Shown here: positions 27,342 to 36,290 of the stretch, piece after piece
Position numbering within the stretch: the stretch's first letter is position 1
Layout: every line of letters begins with the position of its first letter
Assembly: GCA_021807595.1 (NCBI GenBank)
Contig: JAKBCS010000007.1
Location: forward strand, 1-62,909
Source: Planctomycetota bacterium
GTDB lineage: Bacteria; Planctomycetota; Planctomycetia; Gemmatales; Gemmataceae
Length of the DNA stretch: 62,909 nucleotides
Direction of reading: 5' to 3'
Translations under genes and position numbers: made by a program
Notes under the pieces: model-generated
Seen by the model: only the letters and a program-made list of their open reading frames with translations
Told to the model about the DNA's origin: nothing
Database searches by the model: none

Positions 27342-27787
27342 GCCTGAACTATCGAGACGACGGCATAGCGTTCCTCTACCCCGAAAATTGGCGGCTCGAC
27401 CGCGAAGAGAACGAGGACGGGTGGACGGTGATGCTGCAGAGTCCCGGCACGGCGTTTCTAACCCTGACCCTCAGCCGGGGCGACACGAATTCCGAAGCGA
27501 TTTCCGCCGCTGCGCTGGAAGTTCTCCAAACCGAATATCCCGCACTCGAAGCGAGACCCCAAGCCGAGACGATAGCCGGTCGAATGGCCATCGGCCACGA
27601 CATCGAATTCTTCAGTCTCGACCTCACCAACACTTGTTGGACGCGCTGTCTTGAAACGGAAGATGGCATACTCCTCCTACTGTGTCAAAGCAACGACCTG
27701 GAATTGGCACAATATGGACCCGTCTTACGCGCCATTTGCACTTCCTTAAGGATCGAGGACGATTACGAGTTTGTCCCGGAGGAGTAG
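27338..27787 (+). CDS. Small conserved hypothetical protein coupled to the C25 peptidase
   Basis: A protein of 149 aa. It opens with GIAFLYPENWRLDREENEDGW, a pattern shared with PsbP/DUF1795-like domains that begin 'F.yP.nW', and continues with alternating beta strands (WTVMLQSPGTAFLTLTLS) and an acidic C-terminus. There is no signal or TM helix. The ATGA overlap with the peptidase stop suggests co-translation. Its role is unknown; an inhibitor or accessory role for the neighbour is only a guess. Confidence 0.75.
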   Translation: MSLNYRDDGIAFLYPENWRLDREENEDGWTVMLQSPGTAFLTLTLSRGDTNSEAISAAALEVLQTEYPALEARPQAETIAGRMAIGHDIEFFSLDLTNTCWTRCLETEDGILLLLCQSNDLELAQYGPVLRAICTSLRIEDDYEFVPEE

Positions 27788-28223
27788 TTCTGTCCGATCC
27801 GCTACAGTGAGGTAGCGGTTTTTCGAGCCGTTTCGCCCTCACTCGCAACGAGACTGTCTCACAAGCTCCCCCTCGCCCCTGAGTGCAGGGGCGAGGGGGA
27901 TTTTGTCGGACAACTTCGAAGAGGATCAATCCCCATGATGCCCTTACCGCAACGTCCAAAAATTGAAACGCACTAAGCGAGTGATTTTCCACGCGGTCGG
28001 CTCCGACGGCTCAACCGTCCTCGCCGGAAGCGAGGCAACTGCTGACCCAATGGGCCGAAGGAACGCCGGACGCCGTCCTGACGCGCGAAGCGCGTCTCTC
28101 TCTTCAGCACTTAAGATATAAGGGACATTAATCATATCAAAATATCTTTTAATTGCCGTCCGCTGTCGGCGTCGCATTTGTACAATCAAGAGGGAGATCA
28201 ACGCGGTAGAGTGAGAACGCGCG
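27788..28223. other. Spacer with terminator hairpin, no gene seen
   Basis: A 436-bp region between the hypothetical gene and the GTPase gene. Its one clear structure is the hairpin at 27867-27900. Frames on either strand are short and look non-coding. An AT-richer patch (ATAAGGGACATTAATCATAT, about 28118-28137) may belong to the promoter of the GTPase gene. Confidence 0.5.
27867..27900 (+). terminator. Perfect 14-bp hairpin followed by TTTT
   Basis: Arms TCCCCCTCGCCCCT and AGGGGCGAGGGGGA around a 6-nt loop GAGTGC, followed directly by TTTTGTCGG. The stem is a copy of the same palindrome that makes up the 57-bp array at the left edge of the window. It sits about 80 bp after the stop at 27787, so it can act as a factor-independent terminator; it may equally be only a dispersed repeat. 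Confidence 0.6.
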
Positions 28224-30725
28224 ATGGAGCAGAAGAGCGTTAACGATTTGAGTATCGTTCTGTTCGGACTGCCGGCGGCGGGGAAGTCGTCGCTGCTCGG
28301 CGCGCTGGCGCAGGCGGCGCAGGCGCAGGAACATTTGCTCAACGGCAAACTCACCGATGTTTCCCACGGCTTGGACGAGCTACGACGGCGATTGTACGAA
28401 GAAAGCGCGCGTCGCACCGCCGACGAGGTCGTGCCGTATCCGGTCGATTTCGAGCCGTTTCACCCCGACGAACGGAAGGCGAAAAACGACGGTCATGTGG
28501 GCGCAGTCCTCATCGACTGCGACGGCCGCGTCGCCAACGATCTGCTCGTCCGCCGGCAGGCCATTGCCGACGATAGCCCCGAAGGCACGCTGGCGCGCGA
28601 GGTTCTCGACGCCGATACGCTCGTGCTGGTTCTCGACGCCTCCGCGCCGCCGGCCCAGGTCGAGTCGGACTTCGCCGAGTTCGACCGCTTTCTTCGTCAA
28701 CTGGAGATTCATCGCGGCGAGCGCGCCGAGGTCGGCGGGCTGCCGGTGTTTCTGGTGCTGACCAAATGCGACTTGCTGGCAGGAGTCGGCGACACCATGG
28801 CCGACTGGATGGAACGCATCGAACAACACAAGCGCGATGTCGATGGCCGTTTTCGCCGCTTTCTGGCTCGGCGCGAACAAGAGTCGGGACCGCTGCCTTT
28901 CGGTCGGCTCGATCTGCACTTGTGGGCGACAGCAGTGAAACGGCCGGCGCTGGCCGGTTCTCCCGCCAAAGAAAGAGAGCCATATGGCGTGGCCGAACTG
29001 TTTCGCCAATGTCTCGAGCGCGCCGCCGCCTTTCGGGGAACCCGAGGCCGAGCGGGACGCCGTCTGTTGTGGACCGCCGGCGGCGCGATCGGCCTCGTCG
29101 CCGCCATGATCGCTCTCGCCGCAACCTTTACCCTGCGCGGTCTCGATACGCAAAGCAATGCCCTACGCGATCGCTTTGCTCTCTTGCGCGATACCGGCTC
29201 GGCATCCGAGTTGGACCGCCTGCGCGCTCCCGTGGGCGAGTTGCGCGAACGTCTCAAGCAGTGGTGTGAACTGCGCGACGATCCCTCGTTCGACGAACTG
29301 TCCGCCGAAGATCGGCAAACGGCGAAGGCCCGCATTGACGAATTAGAGACGTATCTGGGCTATTACGACCGTTTATCGCAATCGCCCCGTTCGCGCGACG
29401 CGCGGTCCAGGCGAGAGTTGGAGGAGATCGAACGAAATCTCAAAACCGAGTTGTCGCTGCCGAGTCCAGAGTGGAAGAGTACCGAAGCGGGCCGAGAGTA
29501 CGCCCGGCGGCTGCAGGATGCGGCGGCCCTGACCGCGGCTCTGGATCGCGCCGAGGGGTGGTATCGAGAGAGCGCGGCCAAGACGGAGACGCTTCGCTCG
29601 TTCGCCGGCCAACAGAGGGCAGGGATCAACTGGCCGCGCTGGACCGAAGACGCCGAGAGTGTGTTATCACCCGATTATCGACCGCCCTTCACCGGGACGA
29701 CCCCTGTGGTCGGGGCGGCCTCGCCCCTCACCCACGAGGCCACGGTTCTGCGTTACACCGAGGTCGCATCGGCGCGAACCGATTGGGACGGTAAAAGAAT
29801 CCGTTTGCAGCATGTTTTCGACGTGACGTCCGCCCTCGGATTGGCCAAGGCGACGGGGAACCAAACGGCACCGCTCGACATCCCGCGCAAATTCACACTG
29901 ACTCAAGCGCGGCGATTTCGCGACGAGTTGGAACGCATGTATAAGGCTTACCAGAGCGATTTTGTCTTCGACAAGTTGCCCGATGCCGTTCGCCCAACCG
30001 TAGATCAGGCGGCGCGAACGAGTTACGAACATCTATTGGAACCGGCCCGCGCCGTCGTGTTGCAGCAATTGCGGCGGGCGGGCAGCGGAGCGGAAGAGAC
30101 TCGCGCACGCTGGCAGGGGGTGCGCGACTGGCTGCGCGACCCGAAGGAATTGGAAGATTGGCGCGCGTTGGCGCGCGTTTTGATTCGCCTACAAGATCCG
30201 GCTGGCCCTCATGCGCCGGAAACAGTCGATCCCGTTGGGGCGCTGGCGGACTTCCTGGAGCGGGCGAGCTTTTCAATAACACTTCGCCGGTTGACGTTGG
30301 AGATACCGGACGATGTGGGGCGCAAGCCGGCCGCCGACGCCGCACTGTCAATCTACCACCCCGCCTCGGCGGGCGAGGACAAGCCCGCGCTAACGTTCAA
30401 ACCGTCCGGTGAGGGGGAGCGCGATGCTCGGCGGCGCGTGCGTATCTATTCGTTCCGCCTCGAAGAATCGAAGACTCTACCCTACCGTCCGGGAGACGCT
30501 CTTTGGGCGACGCTCCAGCTGCAAGACGAGTGGACCCTCACCTGGGTGCGTTGCCGCAGTCTGATGTATCAATTCGAGCGCTTGTCTCGCCCCCCGCGCC
30601 TGCACAAGAACGCGGAGCCGGCCTCGCGCGGGAAGCGGGAACAAGAAGTCCGCCTCTTGTTTCTTCCCCCCGACGACATCCCGCGTGTGCCAGATCTCAT
30701 GCCGGTAGTGTTGTTGACCCCGTGA
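28224..30725 (+). CDS. Membrane-anchored P-loop GTPase-like protein of unknown function
   Basis: A protein of 833 aa. The N-terminal GTPase-like domain has a P-loop GLPAAGKSSLLGALAQA, an acidic VLIDCDGRVANDLL (DxxG-like) and VLTKCDLLAG for guanine recognition (TKxD). A TM helix near residue 290 (WTAGGAIGLVAAMIALAATF) separates it from a long, mostly helical Arg/Glu-rich region (RFRRFLARREQESG, LETYLGYYDRLSQS). A beta-rich end closes the protein. The architecture suggests a signalling or scaffold GTPase tethered to the membrane, but I recognise no family. The ATG at 28224 lies about 14 nt after GTAGAGTGAG, a weak site. Confidence 0.8.
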   Translation: MEQKSVNDLSIVLFGLPAAGKSSLLGALAQAAQAQEHLLNGKLTDVSHGLDELRRRLYEESARRTADEVVPYPVDFEPFHPDERKAKNDGHVGAVLIDCDGRVANDLLVRRQAIADDSPEGTLAREVLDADTLVLVLDASAPPAQVESDFAEFDRFLRQLEIHRGERAEVGGLPVFLVLTKCDLLAGVGDTMADWMERIEQHKRDVDGRFRRFLARREQESGPLPFGRLDLHLWATAVKRPALAGSPAKEREPYGVAELFRQCLERAAAFRGTRGRAGRRLLWTAGGAIGLVAAMIALAATFTLRGLDTQSNALRDRFALLRDTGSASELDRLRAPVGELRERLKQWCELRDDPSFDELSAEDRQTAKARIDELETYLGYYDRLSQSPRSRDARSRRELEEIERNLKTELSLPSPEWKSTEAGREYARRLQDAAALTAALDRAEGWYRESAAKTETLRSFAGQQRAGINWPRWTEDAESVLSPDYRPPFTGTTPVVGAASPLTHEATVLRYTEVASARTDWDGKRIRLQHVFDVTSALGLAKATGNQTAPLDIPRKFTLTQARRFRDELERMYKAYQSDFVFDKLPDAVRPTVDQAARTSYEHLLEPARAVVLQQLRRAGSGAEETRARWQGVRDWLRDPKELEDWRALARVLIRLQDPAGPHAPETVDPVGALADFLERASFSITLRRLTLEIPDDVGRKPAADAALSIYHPASAGEDKPALTFKPSGEGERDARRRVRIYSFRLEESKTLPYRPGDALWATLQLQDEWTLTWVRCRSLMYQFERLSRPPRLHKNAEPASRGKREQEVRLLFLPPDDIPRVPDLMPVVLLTP

Positions 30726-31088
30726 CGACACGGCCGGTGGGCGCGCGGTTCTAATCGTCGAGACTCGGCGACGCGATGCTGTTCCCATCGACGGCCGCGA
30801 ATGGAAAAGGAAGGAACAAGCCTCGACATCCCGCGATCCTTCGCTCTATACTAAATCACTTAGAGTGCCTACCTCCCGTATCTCTTCGCTGCGCGCAACG
30901 AGACTGGATTGTGGACGGGGAGTAACTGAGAGGCGAGACGCAAAGCCCCTCTCCCTCCGTACTCAGGAGAGAGGGGAGCTACTGAAATAGCCTCCTACCG
31001 ATAGGTTTTGCGCGTCGTGCTATTGGGAAGAGCAAAAGGGATTTGTTCCTCATGCCGTGAAGTGCCAACTATTCAAAGGCGATAACAA
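30726..31088. other. Spacer with palindrome, no gene seen
   Basis: A 363-bp region. It contains one degenerate copy of the 57-bp-array palindrome at 30946-30976 (CCCCTCTC...GAGAGAGGGG around GTACTCAG). Nothing else is recognisable. The right end must hold the promoter and ribosome site (AAAGGCG) of the 31089 gene. Confidence 0.5.
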
Positions 31089-32111
31089 ATGCTTCGATTC
31101 CGACTTTTCGTTTTGTCGTTGCTCGCGGCGTCGATGGTGACTCTTTCGGTGCAAGCCGCCGACAAAAAAGATAAAAGCGCTCCCGAAGAAGTTAAAATGA
31201 ACGAGCGCGCCCGCAAGGCCACGGTCAAGGCGCTCGAATGGTTGGCGGCGCGGCAGAACTCCGACGGTAGCTGGAGCGAAGGTCCCTATCCGCACAACAC
31301 CGCCATCACGGCGTTCGCCCTGTTGGCTTTTCTGTCGCAGGGACATCTGCCCGGCGAGGGAACCTACGGGCCGGAGGTGGCCAAAGGGAGTCGATTCCTG
31401 TTGGCCTCGGCGCGGGAGGACGGCTATCTGATCGGCGCGCGCGGCGGCAATATGTATTGTCATGCCATGGCCACACTCGCCCTCGCCGAATTGTGGGGCA
31501 TGACCGGCGACAAGGAGATCAAGCCCGTGTTGACGAAGGCGGTCAATCTCATCGTCGGCAGTCAAAACTTCGAGGGCGGTTGGCGCTACGAGCCGAGACC
31601 AACCGGCGCAGATATATCCGTAACCATCATGCAAGTCATGGCGTTGCGTGCCGCCAAGAACAGCGGCCTGCACGTCAAGGACGAGACCATGCGCCGCGCG
31701 ATTGCCTACATCAACCGATGCTACAACAAGCGTCTCGGTGGTTTCTCGTACATGCCCGGTCAGCCTCCCGGTTTCGCGCGCACCGCGGCCGGCGTCTGCG
31801 TCCTTCAACTGACTGGCGAATACAAGGCGGCGGAAATCCCGAAGGCCATCGAGTTTATGAAGCGACACGCCAGCGAACACCAACATTTTTGGTACGGCCA
31901 TTACTATGCCTCGCACGCCATGCACCAAGTCGGCGGCAAGGAGTGGGAAGAGTGGTACGGTCGGATCTGCGATACCTTTTTGCCCTGGCAGAGCGACGAC
32001 GGCAGCTGGTCGCGCCGCGATCGCTTTGAAGTTGGCCCCGTCTATCAAACCTCGATCGCCGTTATTATTCTCTCGGTGCCAATGAACTACATGCCCATCT
32101 TCCAGCGATGA
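31089..32111 (+). CDS. Prenyltransferase/squalene-oxidase-repeat exported protein
   Basis: A protein of 340 aa. A signal peptide (LFVLSLLAASMVTLSVQA) precedes an alpha-alpha toroid built of squalene-cyclase-like repeats: ALEWLAARQNSDGSWSEGPY, GSQNFEGGWRYEPRPTGADI, NKRLGGFSYMPGQPPGF and PWQSDDGSWSRRDRF. QxxDGSW-like motifs are clear, but the DxDD acid motif of squalene-hopene cyclases is absent, so it is not a bona fide cyclase. Function is unknown. The next gene on the same strand is ispG. Export argues against direct prenyl-phosphate catalysis. Confidence 0.8.
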   Translation: MLRFRLFVLSLLAASMVTLSVQAADKKDKSAPEEVKMNERARKATVKALEWLAARQNSDGSWSEGPYPHNTAITAFALLAFLSQGHLPGEGTYGPEVAKGSRFLLASAREDGYLIGARGGNMYCHAMATLALAELWGMTGDKEIKPVLTKAVNLIVGSQNFEGGWRYEPRPTGADISVTIMQVMALRAAKNSGLHVKDETMRRAIAYINRCYNKRLGGFSYMPGQPPGFARTAAGVCVLQLTGEYKAAEIPKAIEFMKRHASEHQHFWYGHYYASHAMHQVGGKEWEEWYGRICDTFLPWQSDDGSWSRRDRFEVGPVYQTSIAVIILSVPMNYMPIFQR

Positions 32112-32235
32112 CATCGACCGATGGAGCCACGTCGTTCGTCTTGACTCGACGCGGTTCGTCGAACTACGATGAGGCGGTAAGGATGCAAGCCGAGCGGTCG
32201 ATTCGCACGGCCGATCTTCAGGGGAATCCGAAACG

Positions 32236-33390
32236 ATGATGTATCAACGTCCCTTCACGCGCCATAAAACCCGCGAAGTTCGAGTCGGCGACACGATCGT
32301 CGGCGGCGACAACCCCATCTGGGTGCAGTCGATGACTGTGCCGGACACGCATCTCGTGGACGAAGTCGTGGCCCAGATTCATCGCCTCGAGGAAGCCGGT
32401 TGCGAACTGGTGCGCGTCACCGTGCCCAAGGCCGAAGATGCTGCCGCTCTCGCCGAGATCAAGAAACGCATTCACATTCCGCTGATTTGCGACATTCACT
32501 TCGATTACAAAATGGCCCTGGCCGCGCTCGATCACCCCATCGACAAGATTCGCATCAACCCCGGCAACATCGGCGGCTACGACCGCTATCGTCAAGTCAT
32601 TCGCAAGGCCAAGGACAAAGGCATTCCCATGCGCATCGGCGTCAATGCCGGCAGCCTGGAACGCGAGATGGCCATGAAATACGGCTTCCCGTGCCCTCCG
32701 GCGATGGTCGATAGCGCCCTGCGCTACATCGAAATCGCCGAGGCGGAGGGGTATCACGATCTTATCGTATCGCTAAAGTCCAGCGATGTCCTCACCGCCG
32801 TCGAAGCCTATCGGCTCTACGCCAAGCAGGCGAACTATCCGACGCACATCGGTATCACCGAAGCCGGCAAAGCGCCCTACGCCGTCACCAAGTCGGCGTG
32901 CGGCCTAGCCCCGATTCTGCTCGACGGCATCGGCGACACCATCCGCATCAGTCTGCTCGGCGATCCGGTGCCGGAGATCGTGGCGGCCTTCGACATTCTG
33001 CAAGCGACGCAAAGGCGGGTGCGCAAGCCGGAGTTGATCGCTTGCCCAACGTGCGGTCGATTGGAGATCGATCTCGAAGGCATCATCGCCCAAGTCGAGA
33101 CGCGCTTGGCCGGACGCAAAACGCCGGTGAAGATCAGCATTCTCGGCTGCATCGTCAATGGTCCCGGCGAGGCGCGCGAGGCCGATCTCGGTATCGCCGC
33201 CGGCAAAGGCAAGGGCGTCATCTTCAAACGCGGCGAGATGATTCGCCACGTTCTCGAAAGCGAAATGGTCGATGCCCTGATGGAAGAGATCGACAAATGG
33301 GAACAGGAGGAAGCGGAGAAGGGAACCCTGCCGCGCGAGAAGCGGATTGATTCCGAGCATGGCCGCGTCCGCCTGCCGGTGCTGGCGTAA
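32236..33390 (+). CDS. ispG: 4-hydroxy-3-methylbut-2-enyl diphosphate synthase (IspG/GcpE)
   Basis: A protein of 384 aa. It catalyses the penultimate step of the MEP isoprenoid pathway with a [4Fe-4S] cluster. The TIM barrel shows NPIWVQSMTVPDTH, VRVTVPKAEDAAALAEIKK, CDIHFDYKMALAAL and RINPGNIGGYDRYRQVI. Cluster ligands are seen in ACPTCGRLEIDLEG and ILGCIVNGPGEAREADLG. The length and lack of a large insert fit the bacterial IspG1 type. Two adjacent ATGs (32236 and 32239) are possible starts; AGGGGAATCCG lies just upstream. Confidence 0.97.
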   Translation: MMYQRPFTRHKTREVRVGDTIVGGDNPIWVQSMTVPDTHLVDEVVAQIHRLEEAGCELVRVTVPKAEDAAALAEIKKRIHIPLICDIHFDYKMALAALDHPIDKIRINPGNIGGYDRYRQVIRKAKDKGIPMRIGVNAGSLEREMAMKYGFPCPPAMVDSALRYIEIAEAEGYHDLIVSLKSSDVLTAVEAYRLYAKQANYPTHIGITEAGKAPYAVTKSACGLAPILLDGIGDTIRISLLGDPVPEIVAAFDILQATQRRVRKPELIACPTCGRLEIDLEGIIAQVETRLAGRKTPVKISILGCIVNGPGEAREADLGIAAGKGKGVIFKRGEMIRHVLESEMVDALMEEIDKWEQEEAEKGTLPREKRIDSEHGRVRLPVLA

Positions 33391-33506
33391 CGGGCGCTCG
33401 GCGGAAATCGTCAGGACGCCAGCCGGCGGCGCAAGCAAGATTCCCTTGCGAGCGCGGCGGGCTGGTAAACAGATCCCCTTGCTTGCGCAGCGAGCCGATC
33501 AAAAAG

Positions 33507-35144
33507 TCAGGCGCGCGAGAAGTGCAACTGAATGCCGCCGACCAAGAGTGACGTGAACCAGCAGCAACCGAGCAGGCTAAGTCCATACGTCACACCGAAC
33601 GGCAAACAGACGATGACGACGGCCAGAACAAAGAACATCGCCGCCCAAGCGTAAAACCATCCCCAGATGCTCGCCCCCAACGTGGCGAACCCCATACCGC
33701 TGAGTACCGCCAAGATCGGTGCCAAGGGCAGCGGCGCGGGAAGAAAACAGTTGACGATCAAGAGCGAGAGAAAACCTCCGTAATAGGCTGGGATCAGGTT
33801 CCACACCTGCCGCTCAACGGCCGTCAGGCCGCGCTCCTTGACGGGTCGCAGGCGCACGGCCAAATAAAGCATGACGACGATCTGGACCAGCTTCGTGCCC
33901 AGAATGGCCCACCAACAATGCACGGGATCGAGGGTCAATTGCCAGACGTTGGCCACGACGCATCCCAGCAAGATCGTCGATCCGACGGCCAGCAACAGGC
34001 GCGGCCAACCGTCCGAAAGAATGTCTCGGTGCCGACGGCGCAGACCGTGTTGGAGACGCTTCAACCAGGTGAGCCGCTTGGCCGACACCGCCTCGCCGCG
34101 CAGGAACGCTCGTAGGTCGGCGGCGAAGTCGGCGGCATGGGCGTAGCGGTCTTCGGGCCGCTTGGCCAACGCCTTCAGACAAACCGCCTCCAGATCGCGC
34201 GGCACGGAAGAGTTGTACAAGCGCGGCGAGGGCGGGCTATCTTCGACGACTTGTGCCGGCAGCGCGTGTGCCGGACCTTCAAACGGCAAGCGGCCCGTCA
34301 ACAATTCGTACAGCACGACGCCGAGCGAATAAATATCGCTGCGCCCATCCGCGCTATGACTGCGGCCGGCGGCCTGCTCCGGTGCCATGTAGGGCAGCGA
34401 GCCGAGAATGCGCCCGTCCGAAGTTTCCGCCCCACCCGACTCGGAACTGGAGTCCAGCCTGGCGAGTCCGAAATCGAGCAGATGGGGTCGGCCCTCGGCG
34501 TCGACGAGCAGGTTTCCCGGTTTCAAATCGCGGTGAAAAACGCCCTGACGATGTGCATGGTCCAGCACTTCGGCCATGCGAGCGACAACTTCGACCTTCG
34601 CGGAAACACCGCCGCCGGCTTGGCGACACCACAGGCGCGGATCGACGCCGTCGATGTATTCCGTCACCAAGAAATAGGGCGGCCCCGACCGGCTATAATC
34701 GAAGAGTTTCACGATCCCTTGATGGGTTAATCGAGCAATGGCGCAGGCTTCGCGTTGAAAACGCCGGACGACTTCGGGTTGATCGAGCCGGCCGGCGTGC
34801 AATACCTTGACGGCCACCCATCGTTTGAGGTCCGGATCGAAAGCGAGATAAACGACGCCGAAGCTGCCCTGACCCAGTTCGCGCTCGATGCGATAGGGGC
34901 CGATCTGTTGCGGCAGTCCGAGCGTCGTCGCACAAGAAGTTCCCTCGGCGAGGGTAGGCGGTTCGGGGAACAGCCGTGCCAGGGCTGCCAACGCGCCTTC
35001 GAGCTGCGGATGTTGGGCTACCAACGCGGCGCGGTTCATGGGCAGCCCCGATTGCAGTGCGTCGAGCGCGGCATCGAGCGCGGCCGCCGCTCCCGGTTCC
35101 AGCGTGGAATGGTGCGGCCCAGCAGGCGAAGGTTCGTTCGTCAT
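33507..35144 (-). CDS. Ser/Thr protein kinase with four-helix membrane domain
   Basis: A protein of 545 aa. The kinase domain at residues 83-350 shows ELGQGSFGVVYLAFD, VAVKVLHAG, FHRDLKPGNLLVD, LLDFGLARLD and PYMAPEQAAG. An N-terminal 80-residue leader (LDAALDALQSGLPMNR...) is typical of planctomycete kinases that count or sort substrates, but its role is unknown. After a basic linker, four TM helices occupy about residues 390-540 (LLLAVGSTILLGCVVANVW, GFLSLLIVNCFL). It is convergent with ispG. AAAGGGGATTTAAGGCC provides the ribosome site. Confidence 0.95.
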   Translation of the reverse strand: MTNEPSPAGPHHSTLEPGAAAALDAALDALQSGLPMNRAALVAQHPQLEGALAALARLFPEPPTLAEGTSCATTLGLPQQIGPYRIERELGQGSFGVVYLAFDPDLKRWVAVKVLHAGRLDQPEVVRRFQREACAIARLTHQGIVKLFDYSRSGPPYFLVTEYIDGVDPRLWCRQAGGGVSAKVEVVARMAEVLDHAHRQGVFHRDLKPGNLLVDAEGRPHLLDFGLARLDSSSESGGAETSDGRILGSLPYMAPEQAAGRSHSADGRSDIYSLGVVLYELLTGRLPFEGPAHALPAQVVEDSPPSPRLYNSSVPRDLEAVCLKALAKRPEDRYAHAADFAADLRAFLRGEAVSAKRLTWLKRLQHGLRRRHRDILSDGWPRLLLAVGSTILLGCVVANVWQLTLDPVHCWWAILGTKLVQIVVMLYLAVRLRPVKERGLTAVERQVWNLIPAYYGGFLSLLIVNCFLPAPLPLAPILAVLSGMGFATLGASIWGWFYAWAAMFFVLAVVIVCLPFGVTYGLSLLGCCWFTSLLVGGIQLHFSRA

Positions 35145-35382
35145 GGCCTTAAATCCCCTTTCGGAGAAAGCACGAAGCGAGAGTGTTTATAAGATAACAC
35201 TGTTGCCCGCTCTCCGAAAGTCGTTTGCCCTAAAGCCGAGGCATTTTCCCGGAGCCGATCCGAGAAGCCCCTCTCCCTGGGTGTTCGGGTGAATGGGGAG
35301 AAACTGCTCTGGCTCTCGATCGCGCCTTCCGGTATAGGCCGATGTCCGTATCGGAATGGGCTTGGAACTGGGAGGGAGCGCG

Positions 35383-36210
35383 ATGAAGTATCGAACGATG
35401 GCGGTCCTGTGCGGCGTACTGCTGACGGCCTCGCTGGCCTCGGCACAAATGCCACGCTTCCGCTGGCAAACGGGACAAGTGTTGGTCTATCGCACCGAAC
35501 ACAACACTCTCGCCTCGTTCGCCAAGGACGATAGTAAGAGCCAAACCAAAACGCGCGTGCAGTCGATCAAGCGCTGGCAAGTGCTGGGCGTCGATGATGC
35601 CGGGGTGGCCACATTAAGAATGTCGCTGTCGGCATTGTTCTTTGAGACCGTGCCGCCCGTCGGCGAACCGTTGGTCTTCGATTCGACCCATCTCGACAAG
35701 AGCGACAAAGCGTTGCGCGCTCAATACGAGAGTTACGTCGGTCAACCTTTGGTGGTGGTGCGGGTCGATGGCCAAGGCAAAATTGTCGAAGTAAAGGAAG
35801 CGAAGTCCGGCTACTCGGCGACCAAGTACGAAAGCGATCCGCCATTCAAATTCGTATTGCCGACCGAGGCGCTGAGAGCGAACTCGGCCTGGGAGCGAAG
35901 CTACCGTATAACTTTGGAGCCGCCGCAGGGGACAGGGGAAAAGTACGATGCCGCGCAGCGCTATCAGTGTAAAAGTGTGACGGAGAATCTGGCCGTCGTT
36001 CGGATGGTTACCGAAGTGAAGGGCACGCAAGGGGCGCAGGAAGATCAAGTGCCGTTGTGGCAGATGCAACCGGAAGGCGAGATCGTCTTTGACGTGCAAG
36101 CAGGTCGGCTACAAAAAGCGACTTTGTCGATTGACAAAGAGGCAAAAATGGAAGGCGGTCACACGCATTTCCAGAGTGTGTATACGGAAGAATACGCTGG
36201 GGATCGCTAG
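35383..36210 (+). CDS. Exported protein of unknown function (DUF6263-like)
   Basis: A protein of 275 aa. A signal peptide (MAVLCGVLLTASLASAQ) is followed by a beta-rich body: LVYRTEHNTLASF, GVATLRMSLSALFFETV, VVVRVDGQGKIVEVKEA, WERSYRITLEPPQGTGEKYD and GEIVFDVQAGRLQKATLSID. The pattern resembles DUF6263-type proteins; no function is known. GGGAGGGAGCGCG precedes the ATG at 35383, favouring it over an in-frame ATG 27 nt earlier. A palindrome at 36226-36273 lies between its stop and the convergent mdh gene. Confidence 0.75.
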   Translation: MKYRTMAVLCGVLLTASLASAQMPRFRWQTGQVLVYRTEHNTLASFAKDDSKSQTKTRVQSIKRWQVLGVDDAGVATLRMSLSALFFETVPPVGEPLVFDSTHLDKSDKALRAQYESYVGQPLVVVRVDGQGKIVEVKEAKSGYSATKYESDPPFKFVLPTEALRANSAWERSYRITLEPPQGTGEKYDAAQRYQCKSVTENLAVVRMVTEVKGTQGAQEDQVPLWQMQPEGEIVFDVQAGRLQKATLSIDKEAKMEGGHTHFQSVYTEEYAGDR

Positions 36211-36225
36211 CCGCGACGGTTAACC

Positions 36226-36273
36226 GAGACGCGAAGTGGATCGCGCGCTTGAACGCGCTCCGCTTCGCGTCTC
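36226..36273. terminator. Inverted repeat between convergent genes
   Basis: Arms GAGACGCGAAG and CTTCGCGTCTC, plus an inner GCGC/GCGC pair, form a long imperfect hairpin between the stops at 36210 and 36291. A position between convergent genes and strong symmetry suggest a bidirectional terminator. It is preceded by CTAGCCGCGACGGTTAACC, which resembles the repeat in the BMC spacers. Confidence 0.5.
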
Positions 36274-36290
36274 GACGAACCGATCGAACG

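Noticed and set aside
31089-32111. True squalene-hopene cyclase
   Set aside because: DxDD acid motif is absent, the protein is half the usual length, and it has a signal peptide.
31050-32114. Long minus-strand frame opposite the prenyltransferase-repeat gene
   Set aside because: Composition is that of an antisense shadow; the plus-strand product has a signal peptide and clear repeats.
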